Shown piece by piece: positions 25,501 through 40,400 of a stretch of 64,000 nt of DNA (position 1 is the first letter of the stretch; each line of letters opens with the position of its first letter). Made by a program: the position numbers and the translations under genes. Source of the DNA: Chaunax sp. Z400 (Eukaryota; Chordata; Actinopteri; Lophiiformes; Chaunacidae); the NCBI GenBank assembly GCA_037577475.1, contig CM075203.1, positions 7,015,501 to 7,079,500 on the forward strand. Reading direction: 5' to 3'. The notes beneath the pieces are model-generated. The model was not told the origin of the DNA. It ran no database searches and saw only the letters and a list, made by a program, of their open reading frames with translations.

Positions 25501-28482
25501 CACTGTACATACTGTAGGCGATCAAGAGCATTATCTGACAGGAGATGTCACGGACATGTTTTGTGGTTTCATTGTATTACAACGAATTACATGCAGCTGA
25601 TCTTCGGCTATTCAGTGGGATGTTACCATCAGATGTAAGGACATTCTCACTTTAGTGACTGGTAGCTTTTCTCCAAAATAAAATCAAAACATTTTGTGAT
25701 CCATTCAGTTTTAGAGGAGCGTATTCAGAAAAGGCCACTTGGTTGTTCATTGTGCACTCACAGAGAAACATTTGTCGTCGCTGTTCAAGATCAGGGATTC
25801 CTCTGATTCAAGCACGAAAAGGACTTCAGCTTGCTATGTGTTTCTGTCGTTACACGCTTTATTGCACATCTAGGCCTTCACTACAGTGTGTGAATTCTTG
25901 CGGAAGGAATGGAGTTATGAATTGAAGCACCACATATCTGTTTTAGATCAACAAACCATTGCTTAATCTAGTTTTTCCCAAAGCCTTTCAAAAGTAGAAT
26001 TAGCTTGCATTTTTTTTGGGTGTCTTTTCTGATAAATTAGAGCATTATCACCCGAAATCTTCATTATGGAGCTTTTTTTAGTGAGTTTCAGCTCATTGCT
26101 TAGTTGTCCACACACCTTTACTATTTTGGCTCACTCTCACTCCTCTTATTTTCAGTATTGAAGCTTGAAAAACTTAATGCACATTATGTGCTTAGCACCA
26201 AACAACAGATAGACCCAGTCAGAAATTATCTGGTGCACATAGTGGAGCTTTAAGCAGCCAAGGAGCCAGATATTTCCCTCCGGAGTTGGTCGAGACAAAA
26301 ACAGAGTGAATATTGGCTTTCATTCATACATACATCATGCAGCCAAAACCATGACTCCCAGTGAGTGATGATGTTGCTCGGTAACTGCTGGGCGGCTGTT
26401 TGTCATTACACTGCAACTGTGTTCAGAACTTATTTCCGTTGCCCCCAAGTGGCCAAAAGACTCAGCTTTGCCTCCAGTGACAAATCTTTACATCACTTTC
26501 TCTGTTAGTTCTATTTATGTCATCTGTTCATCTGGATACATGCAGCATAAAATATGTCACCCTAATATAATCACATGAACTCCTTGCTGCAACATAACTG
26601 CATGTTTTGCAAGATTTTAATATGACTTCAGATTTTTTTTCTTCACCTTAATTTAATCAGGGATGTTTTCGCTGAAAGCAATGATGACCCTGATCATGTT
26701 CATACACATACTTACATTCACACCTCTGCTGCCCAGTACAACCACACTCTGATCTCTCTTTATTGTTTTGGTGTGTTTCGCAGCCATGATGGAGGCTCCG
26801 GGGCTGCTCCGGTGATTTGAGTTAATTTCAGCACGCTAACATGCACACAATGACAATGCTAGCATGCTAATGTTCAGTAGTGTGTTTCCAATGCCAAGGT
26901 CACCATCCTCGTTGTGGGGAAATAAATAAGCATGTGAGCACGCCAACGCTGGAATGCATTTAGTTTTTAAGCATTAAGTCATAAAGTTTGAGAAAAATTG
27001 AAACTTGAGGTCACGGTGCACGATGAAAAGATAAAAGAGCACCAATGTCATTTGCAGTTCATCCTCTGGAAACCAAGGATGTCTGCACAAAGTTCCATTT
27101 TTATTATTTTTAGACACATGGACCAAAGTGGAGGACTGAAAATGAGGCTAAAATGTACTTCATTATTGTTGACTTGTTTTTTTTAATGTGGTAAAATGTT
27201 AAAAAATGTAAAGAATAAAGTTGAAATGAGCAAACATGACTGTGCCTTTTTGCACATCCTCAGCACCCCCAGCATGTTGTTGTACCCACTCTGCACACCG
27301 ATGGCCTGATGTTCTGTATCCTAATGTTCCTTCTTCCCAACAACAAATTTAGCCTTTAAAAACTTCACATTGAATCCCATTTTTATCACGTCATTGCCAT
27401 TGTTTTGTCTTGATGGATCAGATCCTCTCGTAGTGCAACACCCTCCCGGCCTTGTTGCAGAGAAGGGAAACATATGCTCCCTAATAACATAGCAGGTGCT
27501 CTTCCCAGTGCATGCGGTGAAGCAGGCTTGCTGTGGTATTGCTAGTCTTCAAAGTCTTCCTCCCAAGACTGTAATGCACTCTTTTTTTTTTCTCTGTCTC
27601 CACCCATTAAGTCTGCTTTGGTGCTGAGTTGCTGAACAGTAGCAGTTCTTATGTAGCCTTGCCTCGTTGGCTCATGTGGCTCCAGTGTTGAACAAAGCAA
27701 ATGCATATGTGTGAGTGTGTTTGAAGACAAATGTATAGGGCCAGGGTGTGTTGCCTCAGGGCCTCTCCTCTAAAGGCATCTGGTATCCAGTTGGAGAGCC
27801 TTATGATGGCTGATGAAATCACAGCTGACATTTTGAAAAGACATCCTCCACCCAGCACAGTAGATGAAGCGTAACGACTGAAGGATTACATTTGGTTCAG
27901 AGATGAATACAGTGAGCTTTTCCTCACCCCCCACCCCCCACCCCCCACCACCACCACCACATCCTTTCCTCTTTACATGTTTCTGTCCTCCATCCTTTTG
28001 GTTCCCCCTCCTTCTGCTTTTAGCCACCTCATCTGGCTCACGGTTAGATCTGTATCAGCATACAACATGCATGTTTCACACCATCATGTTGAAAATTGAG
28101 ATCACAATCCAGAGGAGCATGGTTTCCTATACCTTGTAAAATATTCACTGTTGCCTGATGCAGCAATGCCAAACACAACATACGCTGCTGTTCGAGGCTT
28201 CCGTCCTGATCAGCTGCTGTAAGAGCAATGAATATTTCACTGTTTCAGAATGTGGAATGTGGGTCGCAGCGAGGAAGTGAGGCCTTGCGGGGAGCGCCAT
28301 AAATATCTCTCTCTGGTTTTAATAGTTATTCTTTATTAAGGCTACGTGTCGTTGCAGTTACAAGGATACCCAGTGGAGCTGCGAAGAGCCCGGGGCAAGG
28401 TGTTGCTTCATCTGCAGTCTTTTCATTTCAGCATTGTTTGGTTTCTTGAAATAAAAAAATGAAAAAAAAAAACCGAGTGAGC

Positions 28483-28522
<40 letters not shown>

Positions 28523-31500
28523 GGGAAAAGTGAAAAGGAAAAGAACAGACTCATGATGTGATTGTGAACGTGTGTTCTGTTGTGAGTAAAAAGAAACCCC
28601 ACAAAGACACACTTATCTCCTCGTGATTAGGTTTTTATCTATGACATCTACTTCCTGCAGGCCTCACAGATTTGAACCAGAGGCTGTGTGTTTACACCGT
28701 TTCAGTTGTTCTCTCATGTGTAGTTGGAAGTAATGGACACAAGTCTCATCCGTGGTTTTATATTCATGCTTTTGTTGGTGCTCCTTGACGTGTTGAGGCG
28801 AACCTGCTTCCCATCGGTCCTAAGCAGTTTCAGGATTAAACGATCTGACACCTTGATCATTTGGAGGTTTGTTGTGGATACCTATACAGGCATGTTCCTG
28901 GGAGATATCCAACTCTCTGTCTTGTGCTATTTTGCCAGTCTTTCAAGATCATGTCGTGATCTTGTCAATACTTTCCTGTATGGTGAGAGTGACTGGCCCC
29001 TCCAGGATGGGCCCTCCTGGCTCTTTCTGCCTAATTTGAAATCAGCAGCCCACTTCTTCACCGTTCTGTGAGCAGGGGCTCCCTCTCTTAGCGTTATCAC
29101 CATGTCCTCGTGGAACTCGATAAGCCCTTGAGACAGACTGCCAGAAGGCTGATATTGTCCCTTGTCTAGACAGTGCTGAATTGCAATTTTTAATTACCCA
29201 ACACAGAAAAACCCTAAGTTATTAACTTTGTGTTCAACTACACGTACATGGAAATAGAGCTGTATAACTATCTCCATCTACCATAGACAGTGAACAGTCA
29301 TTCCTCTTTGACATCTAGCTGTTATCTCTTCTTCCTCTCTACCAGCACAGGTATCAAAACCACATTCCCCCTTGTGGGAATCCAGGTATGATTGTTATTT
29401 TTTTTAGAGTGGTAGACACAGTATAATTTGCAGTAATTAAATACATATACTTTTAGCCCTCTTTGAGTATTTCCACTTTCTGCTACTTCATACTTTAGAT
29501 CCACAAGCTACCCAGCAGTATATAATATATTTAGTATAAATCAATTGAAATGAGCCACAGCTTTAAAAGCTGCAACATTCGAGTGATACTGCTAATGCAT
29601 CAATAATCCAATAGTTTAATGCACATTATTTTGAAAAAGGTTATTTTATAAAATTAAGTCAAGAGGCAGAGAGTCACACAGAGATAGGAGATGTAGAGCA
29701 GCAACAATAATATCAGCCATAATAATAGAAATTTTGCAAGTAGTAGTGTGTATAATGACTACTGTAATAATTATATCTTTGTATAATGATTGTAATAAAT
29801 TATAATATAATAGTAGGGACTTAAGTATGTAATGTTAATACTTTTCTACTTTTACTCAGTAAAAGTAAAGGATCTGAGTACTTCTTCTGCCCCAGGAGGG
29901 AAGCAGCTAATTTCAGTCCGGATCAAACTCTTCAACCTAATGGTGGCGTAAAGTCAGGGGATCATCAGATTTAGTGGGATTCATCCAGTTGGAACCACGG
30001 ACGACTGAATTAGACGGCATTGACATCCATCCAGCGGTTGCTGAGATATTAAATCTGGAGGTGGTGGAAAACATGGATTTCCCTGTAAATGCCAGTGGAG
30101 TTGATATATGAAATATGACATACTGTAGTGACAAGGATAGATATAGTGATCCAGTGGAGATGTTGACCTCTTTAAACATCCCATAGCATTGGAAAAATCG
30201 TCACATGCATGTGTTTTTGGACTTTTCCTTCAGGTCATTCAGTTCATAATAATGTGAAGCAGGGAAGAAGTTTCCTAAATCTATTGAGTCGACTGAAATT
30301 ACAGCAGCTGCATCTGTGTGTGGCTGTGACTGCATGCATGGGTGTGACCATGTGTGCATCACTGACTGTATGCATTTGTGTGTATTTGAGTTATAACACA
30401 GAGCTTGGTTCACTGCTTGCAAAACCGCTGACAGAGATTCAGTGCTGTTTGAGAAGGGAGGATTTCCCAAGGCGGCCGTTTACCAGATGCACACAAGAAC
30501 ACATCAGAGGCTGCATGCTTAACATATTTCATACACATGTCTGCGCCATCAGATGCTCGGTGTGAATTCAAGCCTTTTCTTCCTTGCATCAGAGCTTACA
30601 CTCAGATCTATTGTTGGTAGTTTCCAAGCTCACCATTATTCAGTGAAATTGTATTATTCAGTTTCTGACTTAATATTCATTGTTCTTTGTGTTGATTTGC
30701 ACACACTTTTTTCACAAGGACAAAAGAGGAAACACATTAGAGGTCAATGATAGCCAATAGCCAATTAATGGGCCAATATCACCCCCTTCTAACTTTATTA
30801 GAAACTGGATCCAGACCTGGGACCTACTTTTATTTCTTTTTTTAAAGTTATTTTTGGGGGCATTTCGCCTTTAATCGGATAGGAGAGCTGAAGAAGTGAC
30901 AGGAAATGGGGAGACAGAGTGAGGGGGTGGACAGGCGGCAAAGGGCCCTGAGCGGGAATCGAACCCACGGCTGCCATGGGAGGACATGGGGCGCCACTGC
31001 TATAAGCAGGTACATGTCAAAAAAATTTTCTATTCATGCATGTCAACTATTTTGGCAGTGCAGCAAATGTGTCCCTCCCTAAAGTGAAAGGAGAACCTAC
31101 GTCATTAAGTATGACAGTTCTAGTTTAGGTTGACACTGTCAAAGGGGGTTGTCATCACAAAATGTCACTCAGAGAAAAAGTCTGAGGCTCTGATCTGAGC
31201 AGGAAAGCAACAACTGCATGACTGCGGAGGCACAAGTCAAACGCCTCACCTCCTTTCTCTGAAGGCGGCGGCAGATATAGAAAAGCTTCAACGTGTGAGA
31301 AAGGAGTGTGGGAAGCTCAGAAGAGGATATAAGAGTCTGCGCATCTCCATCAACCCAGACTCTCATAGATCTCCATTATTGTCAGCCCACAAAGGGATGA
31401 ACAACAAAACACTTTAAAGCTGCAGTCCCAGTGTCAGTTTGACGATGCCGTCACTCCAGTAATGCCAACATGAATATAAAGGTGGCATTTTCTAACGCTG

Positions 31501-34500
31501 CAACTGCTCTCTGCCCGTTTTGTCCTCTTTTTCTCCTCCTCCTCAGTCCTTTTCTCACAGATATTAGCCATTCTCTGTAGTTGCAGAGTAGTTGCCGTGT
31601 CCAATGAGCTGTCCTCAGTCCAGCTGCCAAAATGCTCTGTGTTTCCTTGGCTACACTGAACGGGGAAAGTTGAAAGCGAGTGATGAGAGGCTCAGACAGA
31701 ACCGGCACAGTTTTATGGAGGAAAGTGGAGTCGGAGGGAGATAAAAATAAAAAAAATGACAGAGGGAGGGAGAACGAATGAACAGGCAAAACAGTGTCGA
31801 AGCAGCAACCAGCTTGCCAAAATATGTTTGACCCTCATACACCCCATCGCTGGCGCTGACCCAGCTGCCGTTGAAGAGAGAGGACTTGGTGGGGGTGTGG
31901 GTGGGGGTGGTGGAGGGAGCTGGATAAACATGTCTCTCTAGCTGGATGAAGAACAAGACACTTCACCAGATGTTCACATCTCTCTGGGACCTGCAGAATT
32001 GGTTAACATGTACGAACTGGCTAATTTCCAGTCTATAATAATGCTTTTGCTTGCACAGTGCACCTGATGTATATTTTTTTTTAAAATCCCTAAAGTTATT
32101 TTGTTGCTCTGAAGCAGAAGCTCCCAACCGTCTTAGAGGTTAGACTAGCCTGGTTCCAGATGTCTTCAGGAATCAAAACAGCAATTAAAGAATATTTTCA
32201 CTGCTGATTAACCTGTAATATTCTCTATACTGTCCTGTTGTTTGGAAAGTGTTATCTTGCTTCAGTTAAGATTGGGGCACGATATTGTAATGCCAAGACA
32301 AAACAATGAAAACGATATCCCTTTTGCGATGAGTGGGGTTTGGATGTATGAGAACATGACAATCGCAATGATTCTGGGGTCGTTTTCCTCAGGCCAGCTG
32401 TGTAAAGACGTGAAACTAAAGCCACAGGGTTGAATTGCTTGTGTTTGTGTGTGCACGTTGGGTTAGTGTTAGTGTGCAGGGAGGGGTGGGTTAGAATTCA
32501 TTCGGGCCAGTGACAACGAGGGCAACACTGGCTCACATGAGCATGACGTTTGTCTGTGTCTGTGTTTATACTCTATCTGTTTGAATAGGACTAAAAGCAG
32601 CAGGTTGCCACACACTTTATGGTTATTGTAAATGGCTGCAATGCACAAGACTTACTTGTGTTCTATTCCACTCAGAGGTTTCACTAATAAAAGTAGTGTA
32701 AAAACACTGAAAACAAGTGAAAGTCCTGCATTTGAAATCATACATTTGTAAAAACACAAGTATTAACTTCAAAATATAATGAAAGTGAAAGTACTCATTA
32801 TTATTAAATGTCCCCTTTCAGAAGAATATATACTACTTTACTAATAAGTGATGCATTGATGTGAAAGCACCAATGCTGCAGCTTTAATACTGCTGGTTAG
32901 CCTCAATCATCATATTTCCACTTCATAATGAAGTACAGTCGAAGTATATTGTAGCATAATTTGGATATACACATGTAAAGTGCAAGTATCTCCATATTGT
33001 ACTTAAGTTAAGTACTTTAGCAAAAGTATTTCTGCTTATATCTCTGATTTAATGTACATAGTTTGATTAATTAATCAATTTATCATTTCCGAGTCATTTT
33101 TCAAGCACAAATATCAGAGATTTGCTGCTTCTCTCTATTTATGCCATATTAAATTTATTATTATGGGGTTTTGGTCACACATAAAAAGACATTTCGAGGA
33201 TTCGCCTTGAGCTGTGGGAAGTAATGATAACTATGTCTTGTTAATTAAGAAAGTAGTCAGTTGATTAATTGATAATGATCATGGTTGCAGCACTGTTTTC
33301 ACAGCACTTACCCTACCCATCCTTACAATATGATGAGATTAGTATATTTTTAGCTGTACTGAAGTATTGTCTGATTTGCATGGCTGCCTGAACAGATTCC
33401 AGTGGTAAAAGAAACATTAAAATCAAGTACTCCTCATAAGATATTTCTTTGTCATCTGTTAACAGCTGTTTTCTGGTGGGTCGCTGTTATATAAATTAAG
33501 GGAAGACATATATAGGCGGGAGAAGAGGAGTAAACATATGCATACAAACTCAGCTATAGAGCATCTAACCACTGTGCATGCAGTGACCTCATTACTTAGA
33601 GCACAGTCTTTACTGCAGTAGGGTTATAGTGTTAATGCATTTTTCTATTTTTCAGACCTTCTATGTCCTCCCATGTCTGACATTCACACGACCTGCAAAT
33701 CGCTGCACGAGGTCGACACGACCGTTGGATGGTTTGGTTCGGAGCGTTATAGAAAACGTCAGCCCAAACTTCTGACAATGAAGACACTGTTTGTCTCTCG
33801 TGGAAGCAAACTTACACCTTTATTATACAATTACTCAGGATGTATAGGTTTTCCAGCCCTAAATGTGGACGCACATCACTTTTCTTGTTGCAAATATTCC
33901 AATTTCCACTCTGTGAAAGTATTCTGTACTTTTCTTTTTTGGGCAACAACATCCCAGGAGGTACGGAGGGATCTGTGGAGGATTTAAAGAAGTGCACAAC
34001 CTCCTACAGTGGATTTTATTCTTCTAGGCCCTGTTTCATTGCCGTATCAATTGTGAGAGGCAACAGGACTGAGGTACTGAGGGATCTGGAGTCAGGCCAT
34101 TTCATTGGATTCAGTGGAGAAAAGCGGTGGGATTTAGTGCTGCTCATGAAAAATAGCAAGCTCTCTAGAGAGATGGAGCTGGATGCTTGAAACTTTAGGC
34201 TGTGAGCAGAATTTTGATTCGGGTAAAGCTTCTGCCCGGGGTTGTCTTTAGTTATCCCGTTCTGTGTAGCTCCTCACTGACGTCAGTGTCAAAATGGTCT
34301 GTTGTAAACATCACACGGCTGAATATTGTCAGGTGTTTAGGTACAAGACAATGAGGAGATATAAGATTTATTTTAGGCTTAGATGAAGATTTTCCTACTG
34401 AATAATTACGTCTGAGCCCTGTGACAAAAAAAAAAGAAAAAGAAAAGAAGCTTTTGCAGTATATGCTTCCACCTGTGGTGAAGCTGTGCTAACCACAGAC

Positions 34501-34711
34501 TGCAGGCTAGATCATTAGCCAATTAGCACCTTGAACAACCAAAACACATCACCTGCAAATGTGAAGAGTGATCAGTTTAGATATTAAATGTTGTGTTACT
34601 TATTCTTCAGCAGCACTATTTACATTATAATGTCTGTCCTCAGCTCAAAAGATGATTTCTTATTCCACCCCACTCCCACAGTCACTGAATGACCTTGAAG
34701 CCTGAAGAAGA

Positions 34712-34781
<70 letters not shown>

Positions 34782-37044
34782 GGAAGATACAGATCTCATC
34801 TCAGGTGGTTCTGGTGTTGTGACAAATGAAAGCCGAGCCACCGGCACCGCACCTCAGGCTCCTGCTCAAGGAATGATTCCACTCCACTCCAGCGCTTCAT
34901 TCATCTTCACACGCCTGCTCCCCTATCATCCATCCATCCACTCCATCCCTACAACACCTGCTGCCATAGCAACCCCCACCTCCCCTCGCTAGTTAGTGGC
35001 AGAAAGAAGCATGCTGGGTAATCTGACTTCACCTGGAACATTTCTCCTGGGGGATTCTTCTGTCCTTGAATCATTTTTTTTTTTTTTTTTTTTTTACTTC
35101 AGCACGATTTTCCGGCCTGACATGGACTGAAATAAATATTCAAATATAAGCCTACATATTGCGTAATGCGGTCACAGTGTATTATGTGTATTATGTGCTT
35201 CTTGCTTAGTCATACTGCAAGACTCTTCCCCTGCTGCTGCTGCTTCTCTAGACAGTCTGGGTTAAATTTCACACACCATTATTGCTGCTGTATCGATTGG
35301 AGGTCATGTGGGCACAGAAGGAACTGTAGCATCTCAGAAGCCCACATAGTTTACTGTATATTCTCTTATTTCTTCCGGATTTAAAAAAAATCAATTTAGG
35401 AAATGCATGACCTAAACATAAAAATTATTTGACAAAAAACTAACTTACAGGTTAGTTGTTTTAAGATTTAGTAGCAGCAGTGGTATTGAACATGAAACAT
35501 CTTTATTATTCAATTAATATTTATTTAGTATGTACTGTATTAGCAAGCATCCTGACAGATAACATTCAAGGGCAATTAACCAAGGTCTTATTTTTTTAAA
35601 TATATTTTGGAGTCTAAACATTAACTGTATAAAATATGTATGGAGTTTCCAGGTCTGAAAAGTGAAGTGATGACCAGAGGGGTTTACTCCAGATTAAATA
35701 TGGTGTATAAGAAAAAGGATCACAGCTCTCACTTCATTTATTGCCTCAGTAAATGGTTTTCTAATAATTTTATCATCTCAATCTCTTAGTTCAAGTCTTC
35801 TTCAATACTGTTTGATGTTCATTTTGTTCATTATCATGAATTCAAATGTGTCCAGTCCTCTTAAAAAAAAAAAGGTTCTGGACCTGTGAAAGAGGAAAAA
35901 ACACAATGAGTGACTTTATTTGTGAACAATTTGTGTTCTTTCTAAGCCTCTCAACAAATATAGCACTGTCAGACCCCTTTTATACGTCTATTATCTTTCG
36001 CACCTCTGTCGCCTCTTCCAATGCTGCGTCTGTGTTTGGCATCACATCCAGACCCCCGCCTCCCCTGCCTCGCCTCCTCCTTCTCTCTTCTCTGTGCAAG
36101 TGGGAATCCCGGGTGTGACGACAGAGGCTGATGCTGCAGTAAAGCACTGAATGCGGTGCTGGGGTTTTGATTCAGGATGCTGTGACGGCCTTGATGTGTC
36201 AGTGAAACAAAAACCTAAACGGAGGGGAGACAGGAATACAGGCGTGGAGTCAGGCGTGAGACATGGATGATGAGAAAGATGGAGGATCTTTGAGCAATAA
36301 TCTGATTAAAGCTAGATTTGTTTGTCTCTCTTCTTTCCTCCTCTATCCAGAGGCGACGCTTCCTGCAAGCATCTATTTTGTCCCGTTTGATTTTTGAAAT
36401 TGTTTTCCAATATGAACCATCTGTTTTTCCGCCGCTCCCTTCCTCAGCTGTGACCCCTGTCATGCTGCGTGATGAGGACCAAATCCCAAAAGAGGAAACA
36501 TCAGCACAACATTAACAGCTGATCTTCTCCTCTCCTCACACATTCAGAGACTCGGCCAAATCTGAAAATCAGCTCTCTCCTCCGTCCTCCACTTGTTCTC
36601 TGCTCTATTTAAAAAAAGAGCATCTGCAGAGAATCTGAATGATAGGAGTTCTGCTGCATCAGTGTGTGCTCTTTACCTCTGACTAGCACGGAACACACAC
36701 AATGACATTCATGCATGGAGGAGCATTGCAGGTACATTCTGCTGCAGCTATAACTTTAATATCCAGTTAATATTACATTCTTTTCCCCACAGGGACGTGT
36801 GTGGTGGAAGTATTATCAAACCTTGCCTCCTGCTGGTAATTGGGGACATGACAGTTCAAACACAAGACATTTGAATAATCTGCTGTCCATGTTGACTTTA
36901 TTATACTCTATTATGCAGGTACATTTGCAAATGTAATACACACAAGACTGTGAGGTCAAGAAAAAGTCAGCAGTGAATTTTAATGATCTGGCTGGAAAAA
37001 ACTATTTAGCAGCGGACAGCAGGCACCTGTGTAAAAGTCTTGTA

Positions 37045-37123
<79 letters not shown>

Positions 37124-37381
37124 ACAGTGTAAACACCTGCCATGGAGGAGAGAAAATGAGAAACAGTAATTTGCATTGTGTGCATGTTTGGATTACTCAT
37201 GCTTGTGCGCGCGAGTGTGTGAAAGAGCAGCACTGCACTTTCCGGGGGTGTCGACTAATTGCTAACCTGCTCATTAGTGCGTGTTTGTGAGTGGTTGCTC
37301 CAGAATCATTATCACATGGGCAAATTCACAGTGCCAGTAAATCTTGCTTACATTAACCCCGTTGTCAGCGACGAAATGAAT

Positions 37382-37415
<34 letters not shown>

Positions 37416-40400
37416 TGCTAGTGATTTACTCCACTTCCAATCTCAGGAAAAATCATGCATTTGCACACAGTGTGTCGGAAATAAATTAGGTTAAGTCAAT
37501 ATTACAGACGCAGAGCCACAGTGACTGTGCTAACAGAAACATTGTCATTTTGCTGAAGCAATACAGACGCTGAAGCCACACAGGGTATACACAAACATAA
37601 TCAGACATATTAGATTCTCCTCTATCAGTTTAAAGCACTTAAATGTTTCTTTATTGAGAAGGGTTGCATCTTGGGTGGAGATAAACAGCATTATCATATT
37701 TTTCTTTCGGTGGCTCCTGATCAGGGTTTTCATCCACATTGTAGATCTGGCACAGGTTTTTAGGCCGAATGCCCCTCCTGACACAACCCTCCCTGTTTAT
37801 CCGGACTTAGGAACGGCACCCTGACTTGCGCACCCCCAGTGGCTGGCATAAGGAAACTGGGGCTCAGTATCTTTGCTCAAGGACACTTCCACATGTAGAC
37901 TGCAGGGGCTGGGGATTGAACCACCAACCTTCCTACCATGAATCATACTGGCTTTGCTGAACGAAAATCAAATCAAGTGAGGCAGACTAGCACAATGGAG
38001 TGGGAAGGGCAACTGGATGCCGTTTAAATAAATGAAAGCAATACAATCCAAAGAGGAACTTAACACTACTACTGAACTATCACCAAAAAAAAAACAGCAC
38101 CCCTAAACCTAGTGTGACTAACAGAAAGGATCTAAGTGTGTGAAAAATGAATTTGTCAGTACCTAAATAACTAAAACCGAGCCCAAACCCAGATATATAG
38201 CAACTAAAGCCTCACAGATACAATTATCTCCCTTTCACGAGCACAGTTTACACAAACACAACTAGAGCGAGACGTACAACACGTCAAATTCAGCCGCCCT
38301 GAGCGACTGCCTGGCCAAACTTTTGGCTTCTCCCCTTTGTGCTGCGTTTACCGGGGTCGTTGGTTGCGCGAGGTACCGCACCAATCAGGGGTCAGTAGCC
38401 ACGAAGGAGGCGGGACGAACCAACGAGGTCGTTTGCAGAAGCCAATCACCGAAGGGGGACCGCACAGCACTTATTATGTTCGGTGATCTGCAATCACAAT
38501 TATAAAACACACACGGGGAAAACACCTGCGGCTGTAACAGGGTCAAAACTTCATGGTGAGGTGTTGAATAATAATCACCTCAATGATGCAGTTCCTCTTG
38601 TTACACCATGAGGTTAACTTTTAGTTTTTTGTTGACAAATAGTCTATGCAATAGACTATAGACTAGACTATTGGATTGTTATGAAGTTTAGCTGGACTAA
38701 AGACAGTCATGTTCCCCTCACTATCAATGAACTTTCATTAGGCTATTTGCTTATCAAACCTTATATACCAGAAGTAACTAATTCCTCATCAGTAGCTGAG
38801 ACGTATTGTTTTGTATGTATAATACATACATACTGGCATGGGTCAAGTACTTTGCACCTTTCTACTTGAGTTTTTACACGTGCTTTGTAGGTTTGGGTTC
38901 TTATAGCACACACTCTAATGTACTAAATCCTGCTTTTGGCTGTATTAGTTACACATTGCACGAAAGGAAAGAAGTGCCAGGATTTGATTAAACTGTAGCA
39001 ATGATGAGGTGACATATCAGTCCAACCAATCTGCCCATGACATGTTTACAAAATTAAAATGATTTCCCGAAATACATAAATTGTTTGATGGAGTTCAAAA
39101 AAAGATCATGATATAATGGATCCAAGCTGCGTTTGCTAAGAGCTGGAGTGTGTGGAAAAGAACAAGAGATCCAGTCAGGGAGTTACCTGTTGAGGTTCAC
39201 AGCAGAGCAGACTCCAGCTGAGGAGATGGAAGAATGAAACAAAACAGCTTTCCTTTTGTTCTCCATTTCCCAGCTGTTGCATATTATGTTGATGAATAAT
39301 AATAATTCAGTCACACCATAAGAGGAAAAGGTGTGTGAGTCTCTTTGTGTTGTGTGAAACAGAGGAAAGGAAGGCTTGAAAAGGCTGGCATCAAACCTCT
39401 GGTTGAATATAATTGTCTTATATTCTTTTCTTTTTTTTCTATAGCAGTTTGTGTGCAGTGATATGTCAAAATTTTATAAATCTGTTTTCCTGCAGTTCTA
39501 GCTTGTACAATATGAGATGAGAGAAAGAGTGAAAGGACCAGAAAGTCAGGTCTCATTCTTCACACTGCCCTTCCCCTCTCTTCCTCACTCACTCTCCCTC
39601 CGTCACTCCATACTTTCTCTCCTTATTGTCACTGGGCTCATGCTTGGACAGGTGGTTTCCCTCCTGTTAGCAGGGGGGATGTGGAAGAGAAAGCTGCAGA
39701 TCAGCAGGACTAAAGCCTCACGCAGGAACAGCACAGCTTTGTAAGTCCACACAACTGCAGCAGGGTGCCAGCAATGGTGTATTTACCTTATAGTCTGTTT
39801 ATGTCAGCATTAACTGAGAAGAGATGTGTTGTGTGTGTTTAACGAAGTGAGATAAGGCAGACTTCACTGGCTTGCAGTTTGTTGGATGTTTTGGAGATGT
39901 TTTAGCTTCTTTGAAGAATATTCATACAAAAGCTGGCATTTAATTTATTATAAAAGTATTTTAAATTGAATTACTTACTCTGTTTCACTTTTTAATAACC
40001 CAGCCTTTACTAATTGCTGATAATTAATTTGCCAATACTTTGAAGATTAGTTATCAGTTATTGGGTTAAAGAAACTTTTTGCCTTCCAGGTTGCAAACAT
40101 TTTGAATCTGGAATTGTAAATTTATAAGCACCATATGAGTCTTTAATAAATGTTTTAAAACATACTATAAGCCATAATGTAAAATATATGTTTTCATATC
40201 AAAAGTTATTATTTGTGATTAAAAGCACTTAAAATATCATCATAACTGTGCACAACTACAGTATAGTGTTTTATAAATATGTACTTTGGTAGTAATTATT
40301 GGAAAGCAAGCATTTTCTTCAAAGAACTGCTCCTTTTAAACTTAAGTACATCTTTATTTGTTACTTATTTGTCATTAGTTATAATTATTTTTCAATGAAA

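Noticed and set aside
30957..30969. A functional tRNA gene around the perfect B box
   Set aside because: The surrounding sequence does not fold into a cloverleaf with a recognisable acceptor stem and continues into a SINE-type tail.
34620..34992. Thr-His and Val-Cys repeat frames
   Set aside because: They are readings of the (GT)n microsatellite on the two strands.
39733..39744. NSTAL stop resembling a RICH C-terminal PDZ ligand
   Set aside because: Coincidental: the stop codon arises from the GTAAGT donor and the true C-terminus is at 63634-63645.
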